Origin: Pseudoxanthobacter soli DSM 19599
GTDB taxonomy: Bacteria; Pseudomonadota; Alphaproteobacteria; Rhizobiales; Segnochrobactraceae
Length of the DNA: 64,000 nucleotides
Reading direction: 5' to 3'
NCBI RefSeq assembly: GCF_900148505.1
Contig: NZ_FRXO01000003.1
Span: 186,001 to 250,000, forward strand
Of this stretch, positions 52,626-61,124 are shown piece by piece. The notes beneath the pieces are model-generated. The model was not told the origin of the DNA and searched no databases. It worked only from the letters and a program-made list of their open reading frames with translations. The position numbers and the translations under genes are program-made. Each line of letters begins with the position of its first letter. Within the stretch, counting starts at the first letter, position 1.

Positions 52626-53298
52626 CCCCATGGGCCCTGACGGGCCGATCGATCCCGACCGTCCCGACGCGCTTCCCGGCGGCGTCAGCCGGCGCACGGC
52701 GCTGCTCGGCCTCGTCGGCGCCGCGCTCGCGCTCGGCGGCTGCCAGGTGCGGCCGCTCTATGCCGAGATCGGCGCCGGCCCGGGCGGCGTGACCGTGATG
52801 GACGATCTCAGGAAGATCTCGATCCCCGTCACCACCGCCCGGCTCGACCAGGTGCTGCGCAACGAGCTGATCTACCAGTTCACCGGCGGCGGCGAGCCGG
52901 CGAAGCCGGTCTATACCCTGCGCATCATCGTCACCACGATCCAGTCTTCGGTCGCGGTGCAGGTGATGTCCCAGGTGCCGGCCTCCTACATCCTGACGCT
53001 GACGGCGAACTTCCAGCTCTACCGCAACGACAACCGTCAGACGCTTCTGACCGGCGTCAGCACGGCGGATGCCTCGTTCGATTATTCGAGCCAGCGCTTC
53101 GCCAACCTGCGCGCCAAGCAGGACGCCGAGGACCGCGCGGCCAAGGTGGTCGCCAACGATCTGCGCGTCCGGCTCGCGGCCTTCTTCGCCACCCATCCCG
53201 GCGGCGCGGGGGCGACCCCGGTGCCGCTGCCAGTTGCGCCCACGCCGGTGGAGCCGGTGCCGTCCAGCGCCCTCGCGCCCGGTCGCCAGGGAAGCTAG
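52612..53298 (+). CDS. lptE: LPS assembly lipoprotein LptE
   Basis: 228-residue outer membrane lipoprotein that plugs the LptD barrel and helps place lipopolysaccharide on the cell surface. The lipobox Leu-Ala-Leu-Gly-Gly-Cys ends at C44. The 30 residues before the hydrophobic stretch contain a Ser-Arg-Arg-Thr that could suit Tat-type export. Gln-Val-Arg-Pro-Leu-Tyr follows the Cys, as in alphaproteobacterial LptE. It overlaps leuS (ATG 52612), the usual order in this group. The stop codon lies in a small palindromic repeat. Confidence 0.9.
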   Translation: MSSADPMGPDGPIDPDRPDALPGGVSRRTALLGLVGAALALGGCQVRPLYAEIGAGPGGVTVMDDLRKISIPVTTARLDQVLRNELIYQFTGGGEPAKPVYTLRIIVTTIQSSVAVQVMSQVPASYILTLTANFQLYRNDNRQTLLTGVSTADASFDYSSQRFANLRAKQDAEDRAAKVVANDLRVRLAAFFATHPGGAGATPVPLPVAPTPVEPVPSSALAPGRQGS

Positions 53299-53323
53299 AG
53301 CGCTTTCCGATCTGAAATGCTCT
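53297..53323. repeat. Degenerate palindromic repeat at the lptE stop
   Basis: AGAGCGCTTTCCGA...TGAAATGCTCT forms a short imperfect hairpin (AGAGC/GCTCT ends). It matches the second half of the composite repeat at 44009-44056. The insertion-like element overlaps the last bases of the lptE stop codon. Confidence 0.5.
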
Positions 53324-53346
53324 CGGTGACGGTCGGAAGGCAGCGC

Positions 53347-54387
53347 ATGGTCGCTCTGAAGGGCAACGACATCGACCGGCTGATCGCCGATCCGAAGCGC
53401 CTTTCCGGTGTGATCCTGATCTACGGCCCGGATCAGGGCCTCGTGGCCGAGCGTGCCGCCGCTCTGGTGGCGGCGGCGAGCGGCGGCGTGGACGACCCGT
53501 TCTCGACCGTCAGGCTCGACGGCTCCGAGGTCGCCTCGGACCCCGCGCGGCTCGACGACGAGGCGCGGACGCTGGCGCTGTTCGGCGGCCGGCGCACCGT
53601 CTGGGTCCGCGATGCCGGCAGCCGCTCCATCGAGGCGGCGGTGAAGCCGCTGCTCGACGATCCGCCGGCCGATGCCGTCATCGTCATCGAGGCCGGCGAT
53701 CTCAAGAAGGGCACCGGACTGCGCAAGCGCGTGGAAGACCACCGCTCGGCGCTCGCCGTGCCCTGCTATGCCGATGCGGCGGCCGATCTCGACAAGGTGA
53801 TCTCGGAAGAGGCGCGGGCCGCCGGACTGACGGTCGACGAGGACGCGCGCCAGGCCCTGCACCTGCTGCTCGGTTCAGACCGGCGGCTCACCCGCTCCGA
53901 AGTCGCCAAGCTCTGCCTCTATGCCCATGGCCGTGGCCGGATCGAGCTTTCGGACGTGAGGGCGGTGGTGGGCGACACCGGCGCCTTCGCGCTGGACGAT
54001 GCCATCGACGCGGCGCTGACCGGCGATGTCGCTTCGTTCGACCGCGAGATGGGGCGCATTCGCGCCGCCGGCACGCATCCCTCCGCCCTGCTGACGGCGG
54101 CGCTGCGCCAGATTCAGACCATCGCCCGCGGCCGGCTTTTGGTCGATGCCGGCACGCCGCCGGCCCAGGCCGTCGACCGCATGGTTCCGCCGGTGTTCTT
54201 CAAGCGCAAGGCGACGGTGGCGCGGGTGCTGTCGCTGTGGCCCTCGCCGCGCCTCGCGGCGGCGGCGACGCGGATTGAGGATGCCGTCGTGCAGTCTCGG
54301 CTTAAGCCGGCGCTCGGCTACGAAATCGCTGCCGAGACACTGCTGGCGCTGGCGACCGCCGCGCGGGCAGCGGGCAGAGCCCGCTGA
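53347..54387 (+). CDS. holA: DNA polymerase III subunit delta
   Basis: 346 residues, matching the clamp-loader delta subunit that opens the beta sliding clamp. Near the start are Val-Ile-Leu-Ile-Tyr-Gly-Pro-Asp-Gln-Gly-Leu-Val (about 21-32). Leu-Phe-Gly-Gly-Arg-Arg follows near 79. The C-terminal domain has Lys-Arg-Lys-Ala-Thr-Val-Ala and Arg-Ile-Glu-Asp-Ala. ATG 53347 behind GGAAGG is preferred to an in-frame ATG 30 bp earlier. It follows lptE in the typical leuS-lptE-holA order. Confidence 0.93.
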   Translation: MVALKGNDIDRLIADPKRLSGVILIYGPDQGLVAERAAALVAAASGGVDDPFSTVRLDGSEVASDPARLDDEARTLALFGGRRTVWVRDAGSRSIEAAVKPLLDDPPADAVIVIEAGDLKKGTGLRKRVEDHRSALAVPCYADAAADLDKVISEEARAAGLTVDEDARQALHLLLGSDRRLTRSEVAKLCLYAHGRGRIELSDVRAVVGDTGAFALDDAIDAALTGDVASFDREMGRIRAAGTHPSALLTAALRQIQTIARGRLLVDAGTPPAQAVDRMVPPVFFKRKATVARVLSLWPSPRLAAAATRIEDAVVQSRLKPALGYEIAAETLLALATAARAAGRAR

Positions 54388-54415
54388 GAGGCTTAAGATC
54401 GAACCGGATCGAGCC

Positions 54416-54958
54416 TTACGATCGCGCCGCCGACCACGCGCCAGCCCGGCGGCCGGCGACCAGCCAGTAGACCAGCCCGCCGGCGAAGCCCGCGGCGAGG
54501 ATCGCCGCCTCTCCCTTGCCGAGCCCGCCGCCGGGCAAGGCCGCAAGCGCGAGTTCGACCGGGCGGGCGGCGCCGAGCGCGGCCTGCAGCAGGGCATCCC
54601 GCGCGGCGCCGGCCGAGGCCTCGATGGTGGGTGGTTCCGGGAAGCGCGGGGCGTAGCCGAGGGCGCGCGCGATGAACGCGATCGCGCCGCCCGCCACCAC
54701 CCAGTAGATCGGGCCGCGCCAGCGCGCGACCTCGCCGATGGCGATCGCGACCAGCGCCGGCACGAACGCGAAACCGCCGATGAAGGTGGACAGGATCACC
54801 GCCGCCGCGACGGTCCCCGCCTCGGGCGACAGGCCGTAGGTGACCACCGGCGCGGCGTGGAAGCCGCCGACGAGCACGAGCGCCGCCGCCACCACCGCCA
54901 GGATATAGCCCGCGACGATCTGGGTGACGTGCCAGAACGGCTGCAGCAGGTCGTTCAC
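54416..54958 (-). CDS. Four-helix integral membrane protein of unknown function
   Basis: 180 residues with GTG start 54958, overlapping the rlmN stop (GTGA). Hydrophobic segments lie at about 12-32, 45-65, 82-100 and 150-168. A long Ala/Gly/Pro-rich loop lies between the third and fourth. No motif tells a function. Coupling to rlmN and convergence with holA are its only context. Confidence 0.72.
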   Translation of the reverse strand: MNDLLQPFWHVTQIVAGYILAVVAAALVLVGGFHAAPVVTYGLSPEAGTVAAAVILSTFIGGFAFVPALVAIAIGEVARWRGPIYWVVAGGAIAFIARALGYAPRFPEPPTIEASAGAARDALLQAALGAARPVELALAALPGGGLGKGEAAILAAGFAGGLVYWLVAGRRAGAWSAARS

Positions 54959-56205
54959 TCGCCGGTGCCCGCCACCATGGCGCCGAGCGCCATCCGCTCG
55001 CGCGCCCGCATCCGCTGGGTCTCGGACTTCAGCTGGCCGCAGGCCGCCAGGATGTCGCGACCGCGGGGCGTGCGGATCGGCGAGGCATAGCCGGCGCGGT
55101 TGACGATGTCGGAGAAGGTCTCGATCGTCTCCCAGTCCGAGCACTCGTAGGGCGAGCCCGGCCAGGGATTGAACGGAATGAGGTTGATCTTGGCCGGGAT
55201 GCCGCGCAGCAGCTTCACCAGCGCCTTGGCATCGGCCGGGCTGTCGTTCACGCCCTTCAGCATCACATATTCGAAGGTGATGCGCCGGGCGTTGGAGACG
55301 CCCGGATAGTTGCGGCAGGCCTCCAACAGCTCGGCGATGGGGTACTTGCGGTTCAGCGGCACCAGTTCGTCGCGCAGGTCGTCGCGCACGGCATGGAGCG
55401 AGATCGCCAGCATCACCCCGATCTCGGCGCCCGCGCGCTCGATCATCGGCACCACGCCGGAGGTCGACAGCGTGATCCGGCGGCGCGAGACCGCGACGCC
55501 CTCGCCATCGGCCACCACGGTGAGCGCCGCCTTGACGTTGTCGAAATTGTAGAGCGGCTCGCCCATGCCCATCATCACGATGTTGGACACCGCGCGGCCC
55601 TCGGTGGGGATCGCCGCGCCTTCCGGCGCCGCGCCGCCCGGATGATCGCCGAGCCGGTCGCGGGCGACGAGGATCTGGGCTACGATCTCCTCGGCGGTCA
55701 GATTGCGCACCAGCGTCTGCGTGCCGGTGTGGCAGAACGAGCAGGTGAGCGTGCAGCCGACCTGGCTGGAGACGCACAGCGTGCCGCGGCCTTCCTCGGG
55801 AATGTAGACGGTCTCGACCTCGACGGGCTTGCCGGCGCCGCGCGCCGGAAACCGCATCAGCCACTTGCGGGTGCCGTCGCTCGAGACCTGCTCGGCGACG
55901 ATCTCGGGCCGCGCCAGGGTGAAGCGCTCGGCGAGCTGGGCGCGCAGGTCCTTGGCGATGTTGGTCATCGCGTCGAAAGAGGTGACGCCGCGGTGATAAA
56001 GCCACTGCCAGATCTGGTTCTCGCGCATGTTGACCTGGCGCGGCGGAATGCCGGCTTCCAGCAGCGCGGCGCCGAGTTGCTCGCGCGTCAGGCCGATCAG
56101 CGGCAGGCGCGGGTCCTCGTCCGGCATGGCGGCGACGGCGGCACCGGTGGCGGCGACCGGCGGGGCGTTCGGGTTCAGGCGCGCGATGTCGAGAGCGATC
56201 GCCAT
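54955..56205 (-). CDS. rlmN: Dual-specificity rRNA/tRNA methyltransferase RlmN
   Basis: 416-residue radical SAM enzyme that methylates C2 of A2503 in 23S rRNA and A37 in certain tRNAs. The Fe-S cluster cysteines are C151, C155 and C158 (Cys-Thr-Leu-Thr-Cys-Ser-Phe-Cys). The methyl-carrying Cys is in Ile-Leu-Ala-Ala-Cys-Gly-Gln near the end. Gly-Met-Gly-Glu-Pro-Leu-Tyr-Asn binds SAM. The N-terminal 40 residues are an alphaproteobacterial extension. ATG 56205 starts it; the following membrane-protein gene overlaps. Confidence 0.95.
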   Translation of the reverse strand: MAIALDIARLNPNAPPVAATGAAVAAMPDEDPRLPLIGLTREQLGAALLEAGIPPRQVNMRENQIWQWLYHRGVTSFDAMTNIAKDLRAQLAERFTLARPEIVAEQVSSDGTRKWLMRFPARGAGKPVEVETVYIPEEGRGTLCVSSQVGCTLTCSFCHTGTQTLVRNLTAEEIVAQILVARDRLGDHPGGAAPEGAAIPTEGRAVSNIVMMGMGEPLYNFDNVKAALTVVADGEGVAVSRRRITLSTSGVVPMIERAGAEIGVMLAISLHAVRDDLRDELVPLNRKYPIAELLEACRNYPGVSNARRITFEYVMLKGVNDSPADAKALVKLLRGIPAKINLIPFNPWPGSPYECSDWETIETFSDIVNRAGYASPIRTPRGRDILAACGQLKSETQRMRARERMALGAMVAGTGE

Positions 56206-56477
56206 GGGTGGTCATCCTCGATTGGGTGGCGCCCCTGCTGAGGCCCGCTTCGGTCAGGCTGCGCACGACGCGCGCCCCTTGGGCGCGGCCTTGGCGGGAA
56301 CCATGTCTCAAACGGCAAAGGGGCGCGCCGGCCGGGCGCACCCCTCTCAAGGGCAATTCAGCGATATTCTAACCTGCCGCGCGGCGGGAATCGAGCCCGC
56401 TGTTCGCCGGGCGGGGCTGCGCCGGCTGCAATGCGGCGGCGGTCAGACCCCGCGAGGGGCCGGACCGCGATCCCCGA

Positions 56478-57026
56478 TCAGGGACAGGCCTTCTGGATGT
56501 CGTTGAGCGTGGCGGTGATGCCGCTCAGCGAGAAGGTGTAGCCGGTGGCGTTGCCGCGGCCGGACGTGGCCGCGACCTTCATCGACTTGCCCTTCTTCAT
56601 GGCGGCGATGAGCTGCGGCTCGGCGGAAGCGTTCTCCACCCAGGCGCCGTCGCCCTTGGTGAACAGGGTGAACTTCTGGCCGTCGATGTCGACGGTGGCC
56701 TTGGAGTTCTCTTGGAAATTGTAGCCCACGCGGATCGACGGCTCCATCCGCACATTGGCCGCCGGGCGGCTCGTCACGAAGAAGCGCACATCGCCGTGGT
56801 TCAGGCCCGCCGGGGTGCTCGCCTTGGGAACCGTCATGGCGAAGCAGACCTTGGCGTTGCCCGTGCCGTGGCTGAAGGCATACCAATCGTTGTTCTGCTT
56901 CAGGAGCGTCGGCTCCTTCGCCGGCGCGGTCTGGGCCATTGCCACCGACGTGAGCGGCGCACCGATCATGAAGGGGCCGACAAGGGCGCCGACGAGAGCC
57001 GTGGTGATCAGCCTGCGTACCTGCAT
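56478..57026 (-). CDS. Invasion-associated locus B (IalB) family protein
   Basis: 182 residues with a signal peptide (hydrophobic about 9-30, cleavage after Ala-Met-Ala-Gln). The mature part has Trp-Tyr-Ala-Phe and Cys-Phe-Ala-Met-Thr-Val-Pro-Lys, the pattern of periplasmic IalB-type proteins. Two Cys (one internal, one as the second-to-last residue) could form a disulfide. IalB helps Bartonella enter erythrocytes, but homologues are common in free-living relatives, where the role is unclear. ATG 57026 follows AGGAGA. Confidence 0.85.
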   Translation of the reverse strand: MQVRRLITTALVGALVGPFMIGAPLTSVAMAQTAPAKEPTLLKQNNDWYAFSHGTGNAKVCFAMTVPKASTPAGLNHGDVRFFVTSRPAANVRMEPSIRVGYNFQENSKATVDIDGQKFTLFTKGDGAWVENASAEPQLIAAMKKGKSMKVAATSGRGNATGYTFSLSGITATLNDIQKACP

Positions 57027-57322
57027 CGTCTCCTGCCGCTGGATGTCGGGATCGAAATCGAGAGCCTGTAATGGAATCGGCCGCCGCGGGACGGCAGCGC
57101 TCATTCAGGATAAAACTCCCGAAGCCTTACCGAAAGGTTGACACTCCGGCCGCATCGGCGCGTTTCACGCCGGAGATCGGCCGGGGCGGTTCGCAGAGGG
57201 GTGTTTTCCGCTTCGCCGCCCCAAAGGCAGGCAGCAGAATTTGGGCGACAGTGTGGCCCATCCGCCGCAAGCGCAAGAGGGTGCCCGAATCGGCGCCGCG
57301 GCACGGCAGGCCCCGCGCGCCG

Positions 57323-58399
57323 TCACGGCTCCACCAGCGCCCGGCACGCGGCGGGCATGTCGGCGAGCAGCAGCGGCGGTTTCGGCGGCTCCTGCTTCGC
57401 CGGATCCCACGGCTCGTCGGTGGCCCACCAGTCAAGCTGGCCGCCGCAGCCGTCGCCCGGCGGCGGGGGGGCCTGCGCATGGCACGACGCCATGCCCGGC
57501 GGACAGGCGAGGCGGACGTGGAAGTGATCGTCGTGGCCCCAGTAGGGACGGATCTTGCGCAGCCACTTCCGCTCCTCGCCTATCCCGGCATAGGGCCAGC
57601 GGCAGAGCCAGCGCTTCACCGCCGGGTTGACGAACACCCGCTCGACGGTCGGATCGGATGCCGCGCGGCGCAGCAGCCGCGCGAGGGAATCGGTCGCCTT
57701 GGTCTCGTCGAGGTCGCGCGTGCCGGGCTTCAGCAGCGACGTCGCGGGAATGGTTTCCCGCATCTCCTTCGTCAGCCGGGTCGCCGGCATGTCGTCGTAC
57801 CAGATATCGACGTCGAGGCCGGTCTGGTGGCTGGCGTGGCCGGTCAGCATCGGACCGCCGCGGGGCTGCGACAGGTCGCCGATCAGGATGCCGTTGCGGC
57901 CGAGCCGGCGCGAATCGCCGGCAAGCCGGCGCAGATAATGGATCAGCGCCGCCGTTCCCCAATGCCGGTTCCGGTCGAGGCGCACGCGCTGCCAGCCCGG
58001 CCCGTTGGAAGCCATCGGCAGCCCGCCGGAAAGGCAGCCGTTGGAATAGAAGCCGATCGCCTCCCGCTTGCCCATGGCGGGCGCCGGCGCGGCGCCGAAC
58101 AGCCGCTTCGCCGGCTCGACGGCGAGCGCCGTCGGCGGCAGCGGCCAGGACAGCGGAGCAAGCACCGGCGGCGCATCGGGCGCGGTCGCATCGGCGCTGC
58201 CTTCAGGCGCGCCGGCATCGTCGCCGTCCTGCGCGGCGGCCGGGGTGATAAGGCAGCCGAGGCCCACGCCCAGTGCCAGCACCAGCCAGAGCGCGAGACC
58301 GCGGCGCCCGTGCCGACGACGGCGAAGGCCGGACATCGCGGTGGAAAGCGACATGGCGGGCGACAGCATGGCAGCGAACGGCATGGCGGCCCGCTCCAT
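57323..58399 (-). CDS. mepA: Penicillin-insensitive murein endopeptidase (MepA)
   Basis: 358 residues. It cleaves D-Ala-meso-DAP cross-links in the periplasm. The membrane/signal segment lies at about 35-55, then a Pro/Ala-rich linker. The LAS zinc peptidase core has Gly-His-Ala-Ser-His-Gln-Thr-Gly-Leu-Asp-Val-Asp (metal ligands) and, later, Asp-Asp-His-Phe-His-Val-Arg. ATG 58399 overlaps the stop of the upstream allantoinase gene (ATGA); a second ATG follows at 58384. The C-terminal 50 residues form a Pro/Asp tail ending in Cys-Arg-Ala-Leu. Coupling to an allantoinase is unusual. Confidence 0.9.
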   Translation of the reverse strand: MERAAMPFAAMLSPAMSLSTAMSGLRRRRHGRRGLALWLVLALGVGLGCLITPAAAQDGDDAGAPEGSADATAPDAPPVLAPLSWPLPPTALAVEPAKRLFGAAPAPAMGKREAIGFYSNGCLSGGLPMASNGPGWQRVRLDRNRHWGTAALIHYLRRLAGDSRRLGRNGILIGDLSQPRGGPMLTGHASHQTGLDVDIWYDDMPATRLTKEMRETIPATSLLKPGTRDLDETKATDSLARLLRRAASDPTVERVFVNPAVKRWLCRWPYAGIGEERKWLRKIRPYWGHDDHFHVRLACPPGMASCHAQAPPPPGDGCGGQLDWWATDEPWDPAKQEPPKPPLLLADMPAACRALVEP

Positions 58400-59310
58400 C
58401 AGGCCGGCGGATGGCGCTCGCGCCAGTGGCGCGCGATGTCGATGCGCCGGGCGACCCACACCTTCTCGTGACCGAGCACGTAATCGAGGAAGCGGGCGAG
58501 GCCGGCGATGCGGCCCGGACGGCCGACCAGCCGGCAGTGCAGGCCGATATTCAGCATCTTCGGCGCGCTGCCGCCCTCGGCATAGAGCGTGTCGAACGCA
58601 TCGCGCAGATAGTGGAAGAAATGGTCGCCGGTGTTGAAGCCCTGGGGCGTGGCGAAGCGCATGTCGTTGGAATCGAGCGTGTAGGGGATGATGAGGTGCG
58701 GCCCCTTCGGTCCCTCGATCCAGTAGGGCAGATCGTCGGCATAGGCGTCGGAGGAATAGAGGAAGCCGCCCTCCTCCGCCGCGAGCGCGGTCGAATGGAT
58801 CGAGGCGCGTCCGGTGTACCACCCGAGCGGCCGCTCGCCCGTCACCTCGGTGTGGATCCGGATCGCCTCCGCCATGTGGCGGCGTTCCTCCTCCTCGGTG
58901 AAGTCCTTGTACTCGATCCACTTCAGTCCGTGGGAGGCGATCTCCCAGTCCGCTTCCTTCATGGCGGCGACCGCGTCGGGATTGCGCGCCATCGCGGTCG
59001 CGACGCCGTAGACGGTGACCGGCACATTGCGGCCGGTGAACAGCCGCCACAGCCGCCAGAAGCCGGCGCGGGAGCCGTATTCGTAGATCGATTCCATGTT
59101 CATGTGGCGTTGCCCCGGCCAGGGCTGCGCGCCGACGATCTCCGACAGGAACGCCTCCGAGGCGGCGTCGCCGTGGAGAATGCAGTTCTCGCCGCCTTCC
59201 TCGTAGTTCAGCACGAACTGCACCGCGATCCGCGCGCCGCCCGGCCAGTCGGCATGAGGCGGATTGCGGCCGTAGCCGAGGAGATCGCGGGGATAGGAGG
59301 CATCGGTCAT
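58399..59310 (-). CDS. puuE: PuuE-type allantoinase / polysaccharide deacetylase-family amidohydrolase
   Basis: 303 residues, the length and order of cofactor-independent PuuE allantoinase, which opens (S)-allantoin to allantoate. The NodB-like fold carries Asn-Tyr-Glu-Glu-Gly-Gly-Glu near 36. Trp-Glu-Ile-Ala-Ser-His-Gly-Leu-Lys-Trp follows near 122, and Tyr-Ser-Ser-Asp-Ala-Tyr-Ala-Asp-Asp near 190. A later His region (Asn-Ile-Gly-Leu-His-Cys-Arg) is also present. No other purine-degradation gene is next to it, so a related polysaccharide or peptidoglycan target cannot be ruled out, especially as it is coupled to a murein endopeptidase gene. Confidence 0.85.
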   Translation of the reverse strand: MTDASYPRDLLGYGRNPPHADWPGGARIAVQFVLNYEEGGENCILHGDAASEAFLSEIVGAQPWPGQRHMNMESIYEYGSRAGFWRLWRLFTGRNVPVTVYGVATAMARNPDAVAAMKEADWEIASHGLKWIEYKDFTEEEERRHMAEAIRIHTEVTGERPLGWYTGRASIHSTALAAEEGGFLYSSDAYADDLPYWIEGPKGPHLIIPYTLDSNDMRFATPQGFNTGDHFFHYLRDAFDTLYAEGGSAPKMLNIGLHCRLVGRPGRIAGLARFLDYVLGHEKVWVARRIDIARHWRERHPPA

Positions 59311-59411
59311 GGGCGTGTTCCGGGCAGTCTGGCGGGACGGCGAAGCCCGGTGGAGGACGGGCGGCATCAGGGTGCGCCGCAAGGCGCCCGGTTGTAAAGC
59401 CGCGCGATGCC

Positions 59412-59445
59412 CCCCTCGTCAGTAGCCGCCCCTTGTCAGTAGCCG
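59412..59445. repeat. 17-bp tandem duplication including a stop codon
   Basis: CCCCTCGTCAGTAGCCG (59412-59428) and CCCCTTGTCAGTAGCCG (59429-59445) differ at one base. The second copy contains the stop of the reductase gene on the minus strand, and the first copy an identical spare stop context. Confidence 0.8.
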
Positions 59446-60380
59446 AGCGTGCGGTCCACCAGATGGTCGGCCGGCAGGCCCGCTTCCACGCGCTCGATCT
59501 GCCGGGCCACCAGCCGCGAGATGGTGTCGGCGTCGCTGTCGGCGGCGTTGTGCGGGGTGATGGTGATCTTCGGGTGCGCCCAGAGCGGGCTCGAGGCCGG
59601 CAGCGGCTCGGTCTCGAACACGTCGAGGGTCGCGGCGGCAAGGGTGCCATCGTCGAGGGCGGCGATGATGTCGCCTTCGACCTGCAGGCCGCCGCGGCCG
59701 GCATTGATCAGGATCGGGCCGCCGAACACCCCGTCCCGGGCGAGGCCGACGAAGAGGTCGCGGTCGAGGACGCCGGTGGTGTCCGGCGTCAGCGGCAGCA
59801 GCACGACGAGGATGTCGGTGCGGGCGAGGAAGGGAGCGAGCCCGGCGGCGCCGGAAAAGGTCTCGACGCCCGGCACGGAATGCGCCGTGCGGCTCCAGCC
59901 CGCGACGCGGAAGCCGAGCCGCGCCAGCACCTCGGCGGCATCGCGGCCGAGATGGCCGAAGCCCATGATGCCGACGCGTACGGCGGACGCCGGCCACTGC
60001 TGGGCCTGATGCCAGCGCCGCTCCGCCTGCTGGGCGAGATGGGTGCGGAAGCGCCTGTGATGGGCGAGCACCTGGAGGGTCACCCACTCCGTCATGCGCA
60101 TGGTGAGATCGGGATCGACCACCCGCGCGATCGGGCACGGCGGCAGGTCGGGATCGGACATGACCTTGTCGACCCCGGCGCCGAGCACGAAGACGTGTTC
60201 GAGATGGGTCATCGGCCGGAACAGCCCGTGCGGCTGGCGCCAGACGAGCGCATGGCGCACCGACGCGGGATCGTAGGCATCGCGGCCGTGGATGCTGATA
60301 TCGCGGCCGGGCAGATAGCGGGCGAGCGCATCGCTCCACAGCTCGTTCGACCAGCCGGTGGCGCAGAACAGGATCGTCAT
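59436..60380 (-). CDS. ghrA: Glyoxylate/hydroxypyruvate reductase A-like D-2-hydroxyacid dehydrogenase
   Basis: 314 residues, NAD(P)H-dependent. The nucleotide loop is Gly-Phe-Gly-His-Leu-Gly (about 141-146) and Trp-Ser-Arg-Thr follows, whose Arg suits NADPH. The catalytic triad is read as Arg in Asn-Ala-Gly-Arg-Gly (about 228), Glu in Asp-Val-Phe-Glu-Thr-Glu (about 257) and His in Thr-Pro-His-Asn (about 277). It reduces glyoxylate or hydroxypyruvate. Glyoxylate is an end product of allantoin breakdown, and the neighbouring puuE makes that role attractive (inference). The gene is monocistronic between two repeat elements. Confidence 0.87.
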   Translation of the reverse strand: MTILFCATGWSNELWSDALARYLPGRDISIHGRDAYDPASVRHALVWRQPHGLFRPMTHLEHVFVLGAGVDKVMSDPDLPPCPIARVVDPDLTMRMTEWVTLQVLAHHRRFRTHLAQQAERRWHQAQQWPASAVRVGIMGFGHLGRDAAEVLARLGFRVAGWSRTAHSVPGVETFSGAAGLAPFLARTDILVVLLPLTPDTTGVLDRDLFVGLARDGVFGGPILINAGRGGLQVEGDIIAALDDGTLAAATLDVFETEPLPASSPLWAHPKITITPHNAADSDADTISRLVARQIERVEAGLPADHLVDRTLGY

Positions 60381-60493
60381 CGGAAGGGTGTCCAGGTGGC
60401 TGCTTCCCGTGAACCCGGCGCGTGGTCCGATCGGAGGGAGGTATCCGATCGGGAAAACAGCCCCGGATTCAGGAGATGGAACATGACCTTGTC

Positions 60494-60516
60494 GTCCGGA
60501 TCGCCGCGATCCGGAC
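60494..60516. repeat. Palindromic hairpin repeat, copy C
   Basis: GTCCGGATCG (60494-60503), CCG, CGATCCGGAC (60507-60516). The arms are identical to copy A at 29628 and, like copy B at 43974, lie between CCTTGTC and GGGATA. A short TCTAGAGC-like remnant of the second palindrome follows near 60526. Confidence 0.75.
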
Positions 60517-60581
60517 GGGATATGGTCTAGAGCCTTTCGGCACCGAAGGGAATCGGCCGCCGCCCGGAAATCCGCCGCCTC

Positions 60582-61115
60582 TCAATCCGCGAAGGTGCGG
60601 CGGATGAAGGCCATCACCGCATCGATATCGGTCGGCAGAGTGGTGTCGAGATCGAATCTCGGCCCGCGGTCGACCGGCGCGGCGCGGCGGGCGAGTTCGA
60701 TCAGTTCCGGCACGAACGCCGCTCCGGGATGGCCCGGATGCCGCTCGTCGAGGCGCGCGGAATAGCGCTCCGCCAGCACCTCCGGCGGGGCGTGGCACCA
60801 GATTTCCGCCGTCCGCTCGACCCCTGCCCGTGCGAGGTGGCCTTCGAGCACGGACTTGGGCTGGAAGCCGAACCAGGCATCGACGATCACGTCGGTGCCG
60901 TCAGGCGCATCGCGCACCAGCGACCAGATCGCCTGATAGCTGGCGCGGCCGAGCGCACGGTTGAACTCGCGGTCACCGAGGCCGAGATGGTCGAAGAACG
61001 GTTCCTTGACGGTGTCGAGCGTCAGCAGGAACCAGCCCGTCCGCGCCGAGATGGCTCGGGCGACGGTGCTCTTGCCGCAGGCCGGCACGCCGTTGACGAG
61101 GACGGCTCGCTTCAT
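60582..61115 (-). CDS. AAA/P-loop small-molecule kinase-like protein
   Basis: 177 residues with a Walker A loop Asn-Gly-Val-Pro-Ala-Cys-Gly-Lys-Ser-Thr (8-17), Asp at about 34 and 78 (Val-Ile-Val-Asp-Ala-Trp), and an Arg-rich lid. The size is that of zeta-toxin/gluconate-kinase-like enzymes that phosphorylate small hydroxylated substrates. It is the last gene of an operon with an aldolase and a ROK kinase, 9 bp from the latter, so a sugar or sugar-acid substrate is likely but not shown. Confidence 0.7.
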   Translation of the reverse strand: MKRAVLVNGVPACGKSTVARAISARTGWFLLTLDTVKEPFFDHLGLGDREFNRALGRASYQAIWSLVRDAPDGTDVIVDAWFGFQPKSVLEGHLARAGVERTAEIWCHAPPEVLAERYSARLDERHPGHPGAAFVPELIELARRAAPVDRGPRFDLDTTLPTDIDAVMAFIRRTFAD

Positions 61116-61124
61116 GCCGGCATC

